Shown: positions 1 to 8,209 of the stretch, piece by piece | Numbering within the stretch: the first letter of the stretch is position 1 | Layout: the number at the start of each line of letters is the position of its first letter | NCBI GenBank assembly: GCA_003457135.1 | Contig: DMSQ01000089.1 | Span: 31,869-95,868 of the forward strand | Length of the DNA: 64,000 nt | Source: Prolixibacteraceae bacterium | GTDB taxonomy: Bacteria; Bacteroidota; Bacteroidia; Bacteroidales; Prolixibacteraceae | Reading direction: 5' to 3' | Notes under the pieces: generated by a model | What the model saw: the letters and a program-made list of their open reading frames with translations, nothing else | Told to the model about the DNA's origin: nothing | Database searches by the model: none | Translations under genes and position numbers: made by a program

Positions 1-1069
1 CCACATAATTATCCAGAGGGGTATTATAATACTGACCATAAACCAAAGGGCGGTCGCCGTACTGTTCCCGGTTCAGATATCCAAGTAACGCGAATACATT
101 ATCCGGGCTGTTCTGATCCATTGGCGGGTTGGCCGAGGAGCGGATTACAATCATGGCAAAAGATGAATAACCGATCAGGATAACCAAAAAGCTAAGCAAT
201 ACGGTATTCCAAAGAACTAACTTTTTTTGTACGGTGTACCAGATTCCATAAACAATGGCAGCAGCAAGCAACAGTGCATAAATGATGACCCCTGTATTGA
301 ACGGTAATCCTATTCCGTTTACAAACATCAGTTCGAACCAGGTTGCAATGGTAATAACTCCCGGAATGATGAGGTACATGATCACACCGAGAATCACAAA
401 CGAAAGGGCCAGGCTTAGCAGTATCCCGTTGCGGGTAACTTTGTATTTCCTGAAATAGTAAACAAATACGATGGCCGGAATTGCAAGCAGGTTCAAAAGG
501 TGAACTCCGATTGAAAGGCCCATCAGGTAGGCAATCAGGATAATCCAACGGTTGGCATGAGGCTCGTCAGCCGAATTTTCCCATTTTAAAATAGCCCAGA
601 ATACCAAAGCTGTAAATAAGGAGGACGATGCGTAAACTTCACCTTCAACTGCCGAAAACCAGAAAGTATCAGAAAAAGTATAAGCCAATGCGCCGACAAC
701 CCCACTGCCCAGAATGGCAATGGTTTGACCCATCGTATATCCACCTTCAGGCTTAATTAATTTTTTAGCCAGATGGGTAATTGTCCAGAATAAAAACAGG
801 ATGGTAAATGCACTGGCCAGTCCCGACATGGCATTAATCATGACAGCCGCATTTGCAGGGCTCCCTCCAAAGAAGGTAAAAAACCTGCCCAGGATCATGA
901 AGAAAGGTGCGCCCGGGGGATGCCCAACTTCCAGTTTAAACGAAGTGGTTATAAACTCACCACAATCCCAAAAGCTGGCAGTTGGTTCAAGAGTTAACAA
1001 ATAAGTGATGGCAGCAATCCCAAAAGTAAGCCAGCCAACAATATTATTCAGTTGTTTAAAGTTTTTCAT
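1..1069 (-). CDS. DUF2723 membrane protein (TMEM260-like glycosyltransferase), 3'-truncated
   Basis: Reading the minus strand from the ATG at 1069 gives an open frame running off the window start (about 356 codons seen). It begins MKNFKQLNNIVGWLTFG and has the phylum-typical blocks ASFWDCGEFI and GHPPGAPFFM, followed by several hydrophobic helices. These blocks are characteristic of DUF2723, a multi-spanning inner-membrane family whose eukaryotic relative TMEM260 is a protein O-mannosyltransferase; a role in O-glycosylation of exported proteins is therefore an inference. The Asp-Glu pair in the first block sits where the acidic catalytic motif of this type of transferase is expected. The gene lies downstream of tsf, but a terminator and its own weak promoter separate them. 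The C-terminal soluble part is outside the window. Confidence 0.85.
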   Translation of the reverse strand, partial: MKNFKQLNNIVGWLTFGIAAITYLLTLEPTASFWDCGEFITTSFKLEVGHPPGAPFFMILGRFFTFFGGSPANAAVMINAMSGLASAFTILFLFWTITHLAKKLIKPEGGYTMGQTIAILGSGVVGALAYTFSDTFWFSAVEGEVYASSSLFTALVFWAILKWENSADEPHANRWIILIAYLMGLSIGVHLLNLLAIPAIVFVYYFRKYKVTRNGILLSLALSFVILGVIMYLIIPGVITIATWFELMFVNGIGLPFNTGVIIYALLLAAAIVYGIWYTVQKKLVLWNTVLLSFLVILIGYSSFAMIVIRSSANPPMDQNSPDNVFALLGYLNREQYGDRPLVYGQYYNTPLDNYV

Positions 1070-1091
1070 TATGAGCGAATTTTAACGCTTG

Positions 1092-1099
1092 CGAAGATA
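1092..1099 (-). promoter_or_regulatory. possible -7 box TATCTTCG for the DUF2723 gene
   Basis: The minus strand reads TATCTTCG, one mismatch from the Bacteroidota -7 consensus TAnnTTTG, 22 nt before the start codon at 1069 and just past the tsf terminator. No clear -33 TTG is seen. Confidence 0.4.
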
Positions 1100-1125
1100 G
1101 CATATTCTTTCTAATCAGAAAAAAA

Positions 1126-1150
1126 AAGCCTCCCGGCAACCGGGAGGCTT
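1126..1150 (-). terminator. rho-independent terminator after tsf
   Basis: AAGCCTCCCGG and CCGGGAGGCTT form a perfect 11-bp stem around a 3-nt loop. On the minus strand it is followed by a run of T (complement of A at 1119-1127), 24 nt after the tsf stop. It ends the rplM-rpsI-rpsB-tsf transcript. Confidence 0.9.
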
Positions 1151-1173
1151 TTGTATATAAATCGTACGATTTA

Positions 1174-2004
1174 CTAGTCAGTAAGGTTGTAACGGAAAAA
1201 TCCGGTCACTGCAAGTCCTTTGTCAATACTCTTTAAAAATTCTGAAACAGTTTGCTTGTTTTCTTTAATGAAAGCCTGATTTAACAAAGTGCTGTCTTTG
1301 TAGAATTTCACCAGGGCTCCCTGTGAGATTTTATCGAGCATTGCTTCAGGTTTCCCTTCCTGACGGAATTTTTCTTTGGCAATTTCAAGCTCTTTGGCGA
1401 CGATTTCAGCAGGAACATCATCCTTGTCAACAGCAACAGGGTTCATGGCGGCAACCTGCATGGCAATGTCTTTGGTTACCTGAACATCAACACCGGCTTT
1501 ATTGAAACCAACGAGGGTTGACAATTTATTTCCCGGGTGAATATATGCCACAACAGTTGCTGCATCAAGTTTCGAATAGTAAGGCAAGTCAAGTTTTTCG
1601 CCTATCACACCGGTTTGTTCAATGATGTGGTTTTCAACGGTACGTCCGTCAAGAAGCATTGCTTTAACGGCATTCAGGTCGGCTGCGTTGTTTGCAATGG
1701 CTGCATCAAGAATGCGTTCAGCAAAAGCAACAAAATTTTCATTTTTTGCAACGAAGTCGGTTTCACAATTCAAAACGAGAAGCGCACCTGATTTTTTCGA
1801 TTCATTAACTTTTGCCAGAACAACTCCTTCATTGGCATCCCTGTCAGCTCTTTTGCTGGCAACGAGTTTTCCTTTTTCACGGATAATGTCGGTAGCACGG
1901 CTAAAATCGCCCTCTGCTTCTGCCAGGGCTGTTTTACAATCCATCATACCTGCGCCGGTTGCTTTACGCAACTTCATCACATCTGAGGCACTAATTTCCA
2001 TCAT
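1174..2004 (-). CDS. tsf: elongation factor Ts
   Basis: Guanine-nucleotide exchange factor that regenerates EF-Tu-GTP in translation. The protein is 276 aa, the usual size for the family. The N-terminal UBA-like segment reads ASDVMKLRKATGAGMMDCKTAL and the conserved core block ETDFVAKNENF follows around residue 80. Two ATG codons lie side by side (2004 and 2001); the second gives MEISASDV and is equally possible. It is last in the ribosomal operon, 29 nt after rpsB, as in most bacteria, and is followed by a strong terminator. Confidence 0.96.
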   Translation of the reverse strand: MMEISASDVMKLRKATGAGMMDCKTALAEAEGDFSRATDIIREKGKLVASKRADRDANEGVVLAKVNESKKSGALLVLNCETDFVAKNENFVAFAERILDAAIANNAADLNAVKAMLLDGRTVENHIIEQTGVIGEKLDLPYYSKLDAATVVAYIHPGNKLSTLVGFNKAGVDVQVTKDIAMQVAAMNPVAVDKDDVPAEIVAKELEIAKEKFRQEGKPEAMLDKISQGALVKFYKDSTLLNQAFIKENKQTVSEFLKSIDKGLAVTGFFRYNLTD

Positions 2005-2033
2005 ATTTTTTGATTAAATGGGTTGTTGAACGT

Positions 2034-2864
2034 TTACTCATCAATTTCTTCATCCAGATCTTCATCATCGAGATCTTCATCATCGTCGGGAACTGGTGAG
2101 GCATGGCTGTCAGCAACTTTTGCCCTTCTGGCTTTTACACTGGGCTCTTTTTCATCGCCTTCTTTTTCGCGTTCAACTTTCCGTTCTGAAAGTCCCTCAC
2201 GAATGGCGTCAGTCATCACTTGCACGATCAGGCTGATTGACTGTGACGCATCGTCGTTGGCCGGAATAACGAAATCAATCCCTTCGGGTTGCGAGTTGGT
2301 ATCAACCATCGCAAAAACCGGAATTCCAAGACGTTGTGCTTCACGAACTGCAATCTTTTCTTTCAGTACGTCAACAATGAAAAGCGCAGCGGGCAACCGG
2401 GTTAAGTCGGCAATACTTCCGAGCATTTTTTCGAGTTTGGCGCGCTGACGGCTAATCTGAAGTTTTTCACGTTTTGAAAGGACATCCCATGCGCTGTCTT
2501 TGGTCATTTTGTCTATAGACATCATTTTCTTAACCGCTTTGCGGATAGTCGGGAAGTTGGTAAGCATACCACCTGGCCAGCGTTCGGTAACATAAGGCAT
2601 GTTTACGCCACCAACCAAATCGGACACGATGTCTTTGGCTTGTTTTTTTGTGGCAACGAATAATACTTTGCGGCCTGATTTTGCAATCTGCTTGATTGCG
2701 TTGGCTGCTTCGTCAATTTTGACGATTGTTTTTTGAAGATCAATAATGTGAATCCCGTTTTTCTCCATGAAAATGAACGGAGCCATGTTTGGATTCCACT
2801 TTCTTTTCAAGTGTCCGAAATGAACACCGGCATCTAATAAATCCTGAAAATTTGTTCTTGGCAT
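2034..2864 (-). CDS. rpsB: 30S ribosomal protein S2
   Basis: Small-subunit protein S2. The chosen start gives MPRTNFQDLLDAGVHFGH, the conserved N-terminus; an open extension to 2960 is non-homologous leader sequence. The core blocks KRKWNPNMAPFIF, FVATKKQAKD and ERWPGGMLTN are present. The protein is 276 aa, longer than typical S2 because of a charged tail ending in an Asp/Glu-rich stretch (last 18 residues almost all acidic). Acidic S2 tails occur in Bacteroidota; their purpose is not known to me. It follows rpsI after a 122-nt gap that contains a folded leader candidate, and precedes tsf. Confidence 0.95.
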   Translation of the reverse strand: MPRTNFQDLLDAGVHFGHLKRKWNPNMAPFIFMEKNGIHIIDLQKTIVKIDEAANAIKQIAKSGRKVLFVATKKQAKDIVSDLVGGVNMPYVTERWPGGMLTNFPTIRKAVKKMMSIDKMTKDSAWDVLSKREKLQISRQRAKLEKMLGSIADLTRLPAALFIVDVLKEKIAVREAQRLGIPVFAMVDTNSQPEGIDFVIPANDDASQSISLIVQVMTDAIREGLSERKVEREKEGDEKEPSVKARRAKVADSHASPVPDDDEDLDDEDLDEEIDE

Positions 2865-2906
2865 CTTTTTACTTTTTTCTTTTTTAAAAAAATAGTCTCC
2901 TGAAAA

Positions 2907-2951
2907 GCAATTGCCGGGTAGCCCCATTTTGATATGGGAGTCTGAGCAATT
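2907..2951 (-). promoter_or_regulatory. structured leader candidate upstream of rpsB
   Basis: In the 122-nt gap between rpsI and rpsB, an outer stem AATTGC/GCAATT (2909-2914 with 2946-2951) encloses an inner stem CCCAT/ATGGG (2923-2927 with 2934-2938). It is transcribed on minus, 43 nt before the S2 start. S2 autoregulation through an rpsB leader is established in other bacteria; whether this element does the same is inference. Confidence 0.4.
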
Positions 2952-2986
2952 TAGATCCAAAGCAGAATATTTTTGTACTAAAAATA

Positions 2987-3373
2987 TTAACGTTTTGAGA
3001 ACTGGAACCGTTTGCGTGCTTTTGGCTGTCCTGGTTTTTTGCGTTCAACCTCACGTGGATCTCTGGTCAGGAATCCGGCAGCTTTTAATGCAGGCCTTGA
3101 ATCAGGGATAATTTCCAACATGGCACGTGAAATACCTAAACGTAATGCTTCTGCCTGTCCGGTGATACCACCACCATCGAGGTTAACATTAATGTCATAC
3201 GAACCAGCAACACCTAACAGATTCAACGGTTGCAAAACAACATACTGCAGGATTCCGGTTGGAAAATAATCATTCAAATCTCTGTTATTGATGGTGATTT
3301 TTCCTTTGCCATCGCTTACATAAACTCTGGCAACCGCAGATTTCCTACGACCTAACGCGTTTACTACTTCCAT
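2987..3373 (-). CDS. rpsI: 30S ribosomal protein S9
   Basis: Small-subunit protein S9, 128 aa. The N-terminus reads VVNALGRRKSAVARVYV and the protein ends with the S9 signature KARKRFQFSKR, whose terminal Lys-Arg reaches the ribosomal P site. The block ITGQAEALRLGISRAML is also typical. It starts 6 nt after the rplM stop; the two genes are paired in nearly all bacteria. Confidence 0.97.
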   Translation of the reverse strand: MEVVNALGRRKSAVARVYVSDGKGKITINNRDLNDYFPTGILQYVVLQPLNLLGVAGSYDINVNLDGGGITGQAEALRLGISRAMLEIIPDSRPALKAAGFLTRDPREVERKKPGQPKARKRFQFSKR

Positions 3374-3379
3374 TAGATA

Positions 3380-3835
3380 TTATTTAATTGTATTTAAATC
3401 AATTACTCTTGGACTCTGAGCCTCCTGTTTGTGTGCTGAACCAACATACACTTTCAGGTTTCCATAGATTTTACTTCCCAGGCGGTTTTTTGGCAACATC
3501 CCTTTAACTGCTTTTTCAATCAGCCTTTCAGGATATTTGCTCAGCAACTCAGCCGGAGTCTGTTTCTTTTGTCCACCCGGATAGCCCGAATAACTCAAAT
3601 AGATTTTGTCGTTCAGTTTGTTACCTGTCAGACGCACTTTCTCTGCATTGATGATAATCACGTTATCACCGCAATCAACATGGGGAGTAAAGCTTGGTTT
3701 ATTTTTTCCTCTCAGGATTTTAGCAACTTTACTTGCCAAACGTCCGAGTACCACATCAGTGGCATCAACCAAAACCCACTCTTTGGTTACCGTTGCTCGG
3801 TTTGCCGAAACGGTTTTGTAACTTAGTGTATCCAC
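3380..3835 (-). CDS. rplM: 50S ribosomal protein L13
   Basis: Large-subunit protein L13, 151 aa, with the signatures WVLVDATDVVLGRLASKVA, HVDCGDNVIIINAEKV and GMLPKNRLG. The start is GTG at 3835 (MDTLSYKTVSANRATV), which matches the N-terminus of Bacteroidota homologues. It is the first gene of the rplM-rpsI-rpsB-tsf operon; a consensus promoter lies about 160 nt upstream, leaving a roughly 150-nt 5' leader with a strong hairpin. Confidence 0.96.
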   Translation of the reverse strand: MDTLSYKTVSANRATVTKEWVLVDATDVVLGRLASKVAKILRGKNKPSFTPHVDCGDNVIIINAEKVRLTGNKLNDKIYLSYSGYPGGQKKQTPAELLSKYPERLIEKAVKGMLPKNRLGSKIYGNLKVYVGSAHKQEAQSPRVIDLNTIK

Positions 3836-3905
3836 TTGCTTATTTTTAATAAATTAAACACCTACTCGCAATAATTTAATTTTCAATTGTTTGGAGTTTT
3901 AAATT

Positions 3906-3929
3906 TTATCAACCCGGAATTGTTGATAA
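3906..3929 (-). promoter_or_regulatory. hairpin in the rplM 5' leader
   Basis: TTATCAAC (3906-3913) and GTTGATAA (3922-3929) form a perfect 8-bp stem with an 8-nt loop in the transcribed leader between the promoter at 3995 and the GTG at 3835. L13 leaders that mediate autoregulation are known in other phyla; this one is a candidate only. Confidence 0.45.
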
Positions 3930-3994
3930 GATATGCACACTCAACATTTTCAATCGTTTACAAGAACTACAAGTACGGACAATAATCGGGACTG

Positions 3995-4002
3995 CAAAAG
4001 TA
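3995..4002 (-). promoter_or_regulatory. promoter of the rplM operon (-7 box TACTTTTG)
   Basis: The minus strand carries TACTTTTG, an exact TAnnTTTG match. A TTG (complement of CAA at 4022-4024) lies about 19 nt upstream, in the -33 position. An A/T tract separates the boxes. Confidence 0.7.
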
Positions 4003-4116
4003 TTTCTTTTTTTTTTATTTGCAAGGTTTAATTTACAGGATATCGAAAATTAACACAAAGGTTTTCAAAGCTTAACCATGTTTGGTGAAAAGTAAATAGC
4101 CATTTGGCAAATAGAT

Positions 4117-5010
4117 TCAGGCTTTGGTAGCTGAAAACTTAGGATTAATAAGGTAGTTCTTATATTCAAAAAGCCGGATTCCGGTATATTTCTCGAAGTA
4201 ATAAAGCAATTTGTACTTCAATTTCATCCTGATTTTCGAAGGGTCAATATTGATTTGCCAGTTTTTCGCCTCAATTCTCCGGTTCATTATTTCGGGATGA
4301 GTGCCCTTAAACCGCGCCAGGGCATCAAAACTCTGCGCATAGTCAAATTCATACACTTTGTTTTCAATTGTTTCTCCTGAATAATATTTCTTCACCACAT
4401 CGCATTTTTGTTGCATCACCGATGGCTGACGGACCCAGCCGTAGTGATAAACTGTTGCCTCTACCGGGATTACTGACAATTTCTTACCGTTCTTCCTGAA
4501 TCCCTGAGCATCGCGGTATGAATGGATGGATTTATCGTTTCTGATTAACCTGATTTCGTTTCGGTACCATTTACGCGAATCGCCCACATAATCGTAGCTT
4601 CCGTAAAAATGGCAATAGTTGAAAAGTAATCCATCAACATCTCGGTGTTCGTGCCATTTACGAATGGCTTCCCGTATTTCCGTGTAATCTTTTTCGTGAA
4701 GCATCTCGTCGGCCTGAATGTACAGGCACCAGTCAAATTCCAACCCAACAGCCTGAAAAGCCTTATCAGTTTCAAGCGCATAAACCCGACCGCCCGATTT
4801 TTGCGATTCGTCCCAAACTGAGTTGATGATTTCAATTTGGTCGCTTTTTATATTTTCAATCAGTTCCCGGGTTCCATCTTCACAATCACCCAGAACGATT
4901 ATAAATTTCTCGCAAAGCGGTAATGCCGACATGATCGCTTCGACCAGAGGGAAATCGAGTTTAACCGCATTTTTAACAAAGGTGAAACCACAAACTTTTA
5001 TCGTTTCCAA
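4117..5010 (-). CDS. family 2 glycosyltransferase
   Basis: A 297-aa soluble protein with a GT-A-like N-terminal half. It starts IKVCGFTFVKNAVKLDFP, has VLGDCEDGTRE after the second strand, and the acidic metal/nucleotide-binding block LYIQADEML around residue 110, as in GT2 enzymes. The sugar and acceptor cannot be read from sequence; the adjacent O-antigen-ligase-like gene suggests cell-surface polysaccharide. The start is TTG at 5010, because the nearby ATG at 5015 is out of frame and the next in-frame ATG is 27 codons in, past the first conserved strand. A consensus -7 box ends 21 nt upstream. The gene is divergent from the ligase-like gene. Confidence 0.8.
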   Translation of the reverse strand: METIKVCGFTFVKNAVKLDFPLVEAIMSALPLCEKFIIVLGDCEDGTRELIENIKSDQIEIINSVWDESQKSGGRVYALETDKAFQAVGLEFDWCLYIQADEMLHEKDYTEIREAIRKWHEHRDVDGLLFNYCHFYGSYDYVGDSRKWYRNEIRLIRNDKSIHSYRDAQGFRKNGKKLSVIPVEATVYHYGWVRQPSVMQQKCDVVKKYYSGETIENKVYEFDYAQSFDALARFKGTHPEIMNRRIEAKNWQINIDPSKIRMKLKYKLLYYFEKYTGIRLFEYKNYLINPKFSATKA

Positions 5011-5030
5011 AACATGAATTATTTAGGATC

Positions 5031-5038
5031 CAAAAATA
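5031..5038 (-). promoter_or_regulatory. -7 box TATTTTTG of the glycosyltransferase gene
   Basis: Exact TAnnTTTG match on minus, 21 nt upstream of the TTG start at 5010. No convincing -33 TTG at the usual distance. Confidence 0.5.
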
Positions 5039-5161
5039 GATTCAATCTTTCATATAAATCCGGTATTCAATCACCTAATTGAAAAGAAAATACAGGTATT
5101 ATGCAATTATTTCTTTTGCAGGTTCGTTTTGCTTTGTAGCTTTAAGGCCTGATTCGAAAGT

Positions 5162-6775
5162 GTGAAAAAACTTCCCAACATAACTCATTCAAGGATTTAC
5201 TTTTTCCTGATGCTGGCCATGGCGGCAAGTTTGCCCATGTCAAATGCACTGATGAGCATTGTTCCAGGTTTTTTAATGCTGAACTGGCTCATTGAAGGAC
5301 AATTTTCGGTCAAACTCAAGCTGCTAAAAGAACGAAAACCGGTACTCCTGATCATCTCCGTATTTTTTATGTACCTTATTGGTTTATTGTGGACTAACAG
5401 TATGCAATGGGGCCTACATGATGTGAAAATTCAACTTCCATTGCTGGTTTTGCCACTCGTTATCGGAACTTCAATCCAACTGAGTTACCGGCAGGTTAAA
5501 CTGATTATCTATACCTTCTCGGCAGCAGTAGTTGTCGCTTCACTTTGCAGCATCTGGTTATTGCTGGGTTTATCCGGAAAAACAATTCAGGACCCGCGCG
5601 ATATGTCGTTGTTTATCTCTCACATAAGGTTCGCCCTTTTGATTAACATCAGCATTTTCTCGTTGGGCTGGTTCTTCCTGAATCAAGAGAAAAAAAGCAT
5701 GATCGAAAAATTATTTCTGGCTTTGACAACAGTATGGCTGATCATCTTTCTGATTATCCTGAAATCGGCAACCGGGTGGGTAGTCTTTCTTGTTGTGACA
5801 TCAGTGATTGTTTTTCTGAAGCTTTTCCAGATTCAGAATCTGGTATGGAGGATCGTTTTTATAGGAATTCTGGGTTTCATTTTCCTGTCGCCGGCACTTT
5901 ATATAGGAAACGTGGTTAATCAGTTTTACGACACAGAAACATTGCCCGACAATTTTATTCATTTACGAACCAGCAAGGGAAATCTGTATGAGCACGATCT
6001 GAATAACAAAGAAATGGAAAACGGGCATTATACTTTTTTCTTTATAAGTGAAGACGAATTACGTGAATCATGGAACAAAAAAAGCCACATCAACTACGAC
6101 AGCATTTCAAACACCGGATTTAACCGCTATGTGCTGTTCAGGTATCTGACATCGAAAGGGCTCCGTAAGGATGCAGAAGGTCTCGAAAAATTAACCGAAG
6201 CTGACCTACTGAACATTGAAAATGGAATGACCAACTACCGTTTCGTCAATCCTGTTTCGTTTTACAACCGTATTTACCAGATTGTATGGGAATTTGATGT
6301 TTACCAAAAAGGAGGAAACCCATCCGGACATTCGGTAACCCAGCGGATTGAGTACTACAAAATGGCTTTTCAGATTATCAGGGAAAACTTTTGGCTGGGA
6401 ACCGGCACGGGCGGTTATTATATGGCCTATCAGGAGAAGTACGATCAGAATAAGTTTTTTAAGGACCAACAATTCAGGCAACGGTCCCACAACATGTTCC
6501 TGAGTTACTGGATTGATTTTGGCTTCATCGGCCTCATTTACATTTGCTTTGCCCTGTTTGCCCCTGTTTTTATAGAGCGGAAAACAAAAAGCTTCCTGCT
6601 GATGGTATTTCTACTGATTGTACTGATTTCATTCCTGAATGAAGATACCCTGAACAACCACGATGCTGTTTCGTTTTTTGCATTTCTGTATCCACTCTAT
6701 CTTTATGGCCTCATCCCCAACCCTTCCCCTGCTTCGACAAGCTCAGCAACCAAGGGAAGGGAGTTAGGGCAATGA
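5162..6775 (+). CDS. O-antigen ligase / Wzy-like polymerase membrane protein
   Basis: A 537-aa polytopic membrane protein (about ten hydrophobic helices) starting with GTG at 5162. The C-terminal half carries the Wzy_C/WaaL-type region, with a large extracytoplasmic loop (about residues 260-420) and the block GTGTGGYYMAYQEKY followed by RSHNMFLSYWIDFG; the Arg/His-Asn pattern is typical of O-antigen ligases. It probably transfers or polymerises surface glycan on the periplasmic face of the inner membrane. The last 20 or so residues (after LYLYGLIPN) are encoded by a GC-rich palindromic repeat that has supplied a new stop codon, so the original C-terminus may have been replaced. Confidence 0.8.
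   Translation: MKKLPNITHSRIYFFLMLAMAASLPMSNALMSIVPGFLMLNWLIEGQFSVKLKLLKERKPVLLIISVFFMYLIGLLWTNSMQWGLHDVKIQLPLLVLPLVIGTSIQLSYRQVKLIIYTFSAAVVVASLCSIWLLLGLSGKTIQDPRDMSLFISHIRFALLINISIFSLGWFFLNQEKKSMIEKLFLALTTVWLIIFLIILKSATGWVVFLVVTSVIVFLKLFQIQNLVWRIVFIGILGFIFLSPALYIGNVVNQFYDTETLPDNFIHLRTSKGNLYEHDLNNKEMENGHYTFFFISEDELRESWNKKSHINYDSISNTGFNRYVLFRYLTSKGLRKDAEGLEKLTEADLLNIENGMTNYRFVNPVSFYNRIYQIVWEFDVYQKGGNPSGHSVTQRIEYYKMAFQIIRENFWLGTGTGGYYMAYQEKYDQNKFFKDQQFRQRSHNMFLSYWIDFGFIGLIYICFALFAPVFIERKTKSFLLMVFLLIVLISFLNEDTLNNHDAVSFFAFLYPLYLYGLIPNPSPASTSSATKGRELGQ
6721..6770. repeat. GC-rich palindromic repeat, copy 1 (inside the 3' end of a CDS)
   Basis: CCCTTCCC (6721-6728) and GGGAAGGG (6754-6761) form a perfect 8-bp inverted repeat. 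The loop carries an internal GCTTCGACAAGC hairpin of the CTTCGACAAGCTCAG type widespread in bacterial genomes. Related arms occur at 6848, 28098 and 58387. Confidence 0.75.
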
Positions 6776-6788
6776 AAATTCGGAAAGT

Positions 6789-7403
6789 ATGATCTTTAAA
6801 CAATGTTTCTGCATGTCAAAACATAAATCTGAGCATACCGGTTCCCCAAGCCTCCTCTCTCGGAGGGGATTTGGGGGAGGCTTCCCTTTGGAGGGGCGGG
6901 GGAGGTTTCTTCCACTTGATTTTTTCCTTCGCGATGTTCTGGAAGTCGCCCCTGCCCTGCTTGGCAAACTACTGGTCCGCCAGTTTGACGATGGCCGTAT
7001 TGAACGCTACCGGATTACTGAAGTTGAAGCCTATCGGGGTGTTGAAGACCGTGCCTGCCACGCCAACAAAGGACGAACACCCCGCACCGAAGTAATGTTT
7101 CAGCAAGGCGGAACCGTTTACGTTTACCTCATTTACGGACAGTACTGGTTGCTGAACCTGGTGACCGGAATTGAAGGCGATCCTTCTGCCGTTTTGATTC
7201 GCGGGATCGAAGGCTTTCCCGGTCCCGGCCGTGTGGGACGTGAATTGCAGCTCGACCATTCGTTTTATGGCGAAAGCCTCATCACCTCAACAAGAATCTG
7301 GCTCGAAGATGCAGCGCATGTTTCGGAAATCAGAACTGCGAAACGAATTGGCGTTGAGTATTCAGGAGAATGGGCCGGGAAATTATGGCGGTTTTACCTC
7401 TAA
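6789..7403 (+). CDS. DNA-3-methyladenine glycosylase (AAG/MPG family)
   Basis: Base-excision repair enzyme that removes alkylated purines. The catalytic region ITEVEAYRGVEDRACHA carries the base-activating Glu (E80 from this start), followed by GRTPRTEVMF and TVYVYLIYGQYWLLNLVT, all family signatures; the C-terminus WAGKLWRFYL is complete. The core begins at about residue 41 (PLDFFLRDVLEVAPALLGK), near where homologues start. The first 40 residues are encoded partly by a GC-rich palindromic repeat (6848-6883 and flank), inserted just after the start region. ATG at 6789 or 6813 are both possible starts. The AAG family is sporadic in bacteria. Confidence 0.85.
   Translation: MIFKQCFCMSKHKSEHTGSPSLLSRRGFGGGFPLEGRGRFLPLDFFLRDVLEVAPALLGKLLVRQFDDGRIERYRITEVEAYRGVEDRACHANKGRTPRTEVMFQQGGTVYVYLIYGQYWLLNLVTGIEGDPSAVLIRGIEGFPGPGRVGRELQLDHSFYGESLITSTRIWLEDAAHVSEIRTAKRIGVEYSGEWAGKLWRFYL
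6848..6906. repeat. GC-rich palindromic repeat, copy 2 (inside the 5' end of a CDS)
   Basis: AAGCCTCC (6848-6855) pairs with GGAGGCTT (6876-6883), with further C-rich and G-rich runs to 6906. It is read in frame near the N-terminus of the glycosylase gene. Confidence 0.7.
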
Positions 7404-7638
7404 ATTTTTAGTTCCAGTTAACTCCTGAAAAGGGAAAAAGGTAACCCTCCTTCTATTTAAATTTAATCAATTTGGCACATGTCATGAAACACGTATTTTT
7501 AACAGCCTGATATTGAGCTATATAAAAATGGGGGGGCAAAATATATTTTGCTGTTCATAATTAATTTTTTAAATTAGCTAAATACTTAACAATCAAGAGT
7601 AAAAATATATTGTCCCTTTTCCACTTAACCAATGCCCC
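7404..7638. other. AT-rich intergenic region with a perfect 16-bp palindrome
   Basis: No ORF or RNA gene is recognised. A run of seven G precedes a perfect palindrome GCAAAATATATTTTGC at 7536-7551, 87 nt upstream of the LytTR gene; it could be an operator. No exact TAnnTTTG box was found. Confidence 0.5.
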
Positions 7639-8013
7639 ATGAATACTCAATTTCTAACGTCTGAACTTCACAATAAACGGATCTTGCTCAAATGTTCTCG
7701 TTCAATTGAATTCATTGAAGTAGAAAAGATAATTCGAATTGAATCACTTCGAGCCTATTGCAGAGTATGTATTATAAACGAAAATGCAATATTATTATCA
7801 TGCCCCTTGAAAGCAATAGAAGAGAAACTTTCGGTTTATTCAATATTCTTCAGAAGCCACAAATCACACCTGATTAATATGCTGTATGTAAAAAACTATC
7901 ATTCGGATAAAGGGATCAAATTAGCTGATGGTTCTTATGTACCATTGGCATTGAAAATGAAATCAGCTTTTCTCGAGAAAATGGAAACTATTTTTGGTTT
8001 AACTTCAAAATAA
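7639..8013 (+). CDS. stand-alone LytTR DNA-binding protein
   Basis: A 124-aa protein made almost entirely of a LytTR domain. FIEVEKIIRIES is the first strand, followed by FRSHKSHLINMLYVKNYH and LADGSYVPLALKMKSAF, the typical LytTR C-terminal pattern. There is no receiver domain, no sensor kinase gene and no membrane segment, so it is not a classical two-component regulator. It precedes a Sel1-repeat T9SS gene on the same strand by 196 nt; regulation of that gene or of itself is an inference. A perfect palindrome lies upstream and a pair of direct repeats lies downstream. Confidence 0.85.
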   Translation: MNTQFLTSELHNKRILLKCSRSIEFIEVEKIIRIESLRAYCRVCIINENAILLSCPLKAIEEKLSVYSIFFRSHKSHLINMLYVKNYHSDKGIKLADGSYVPLALKMKSAFLEKMETIFGLTSK

Positions 8014-8069
8014 AGAGGGCAAACTATTTCCACAGCCCTCAAATGACTACCAATTTCAAAAAACAAAAA

Positions 8070-8108
8070 CCTATCAGGGAAAGAATTAAGCCCATCAGGG
8101 AAATGAAT
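8070..8108. repeat. imperfect direct repeat between the LytTR and Sel1 genes
   Basis: CCTATCAGGGAAAGAATT is followed by CCCATCAGGGAAATGAATT, start to start about 21 nt apart. That spacing is about two helical turns, which is compatible with a two-site operator. LytTR proteins bind paired direct repeats, but these do not obviously match the published LytTR consensus. Confidence 0.4.
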
Positions 8109-8209
8109 TGGCTATTATGGTAAGGCATGAAAAAATTTTAAAGCATGAAGAAATATCTTTAATAAAAATGCATGACAACAAAAATACTATTAACCGAAAA
8201 ATAACGATT

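Noticed and set aside
1323..2448. Long plus-strand ORFs opposite tsf and rpsB
   Set aside because: They are antisense shadows of highly conserved ribosomal and translation-factor genes.
7529..7536. Run of seven G as a phase-variable tract
   Set aside because: It lies in non-coding DNA away from a recognised promoter, so no switching effect can be supported.
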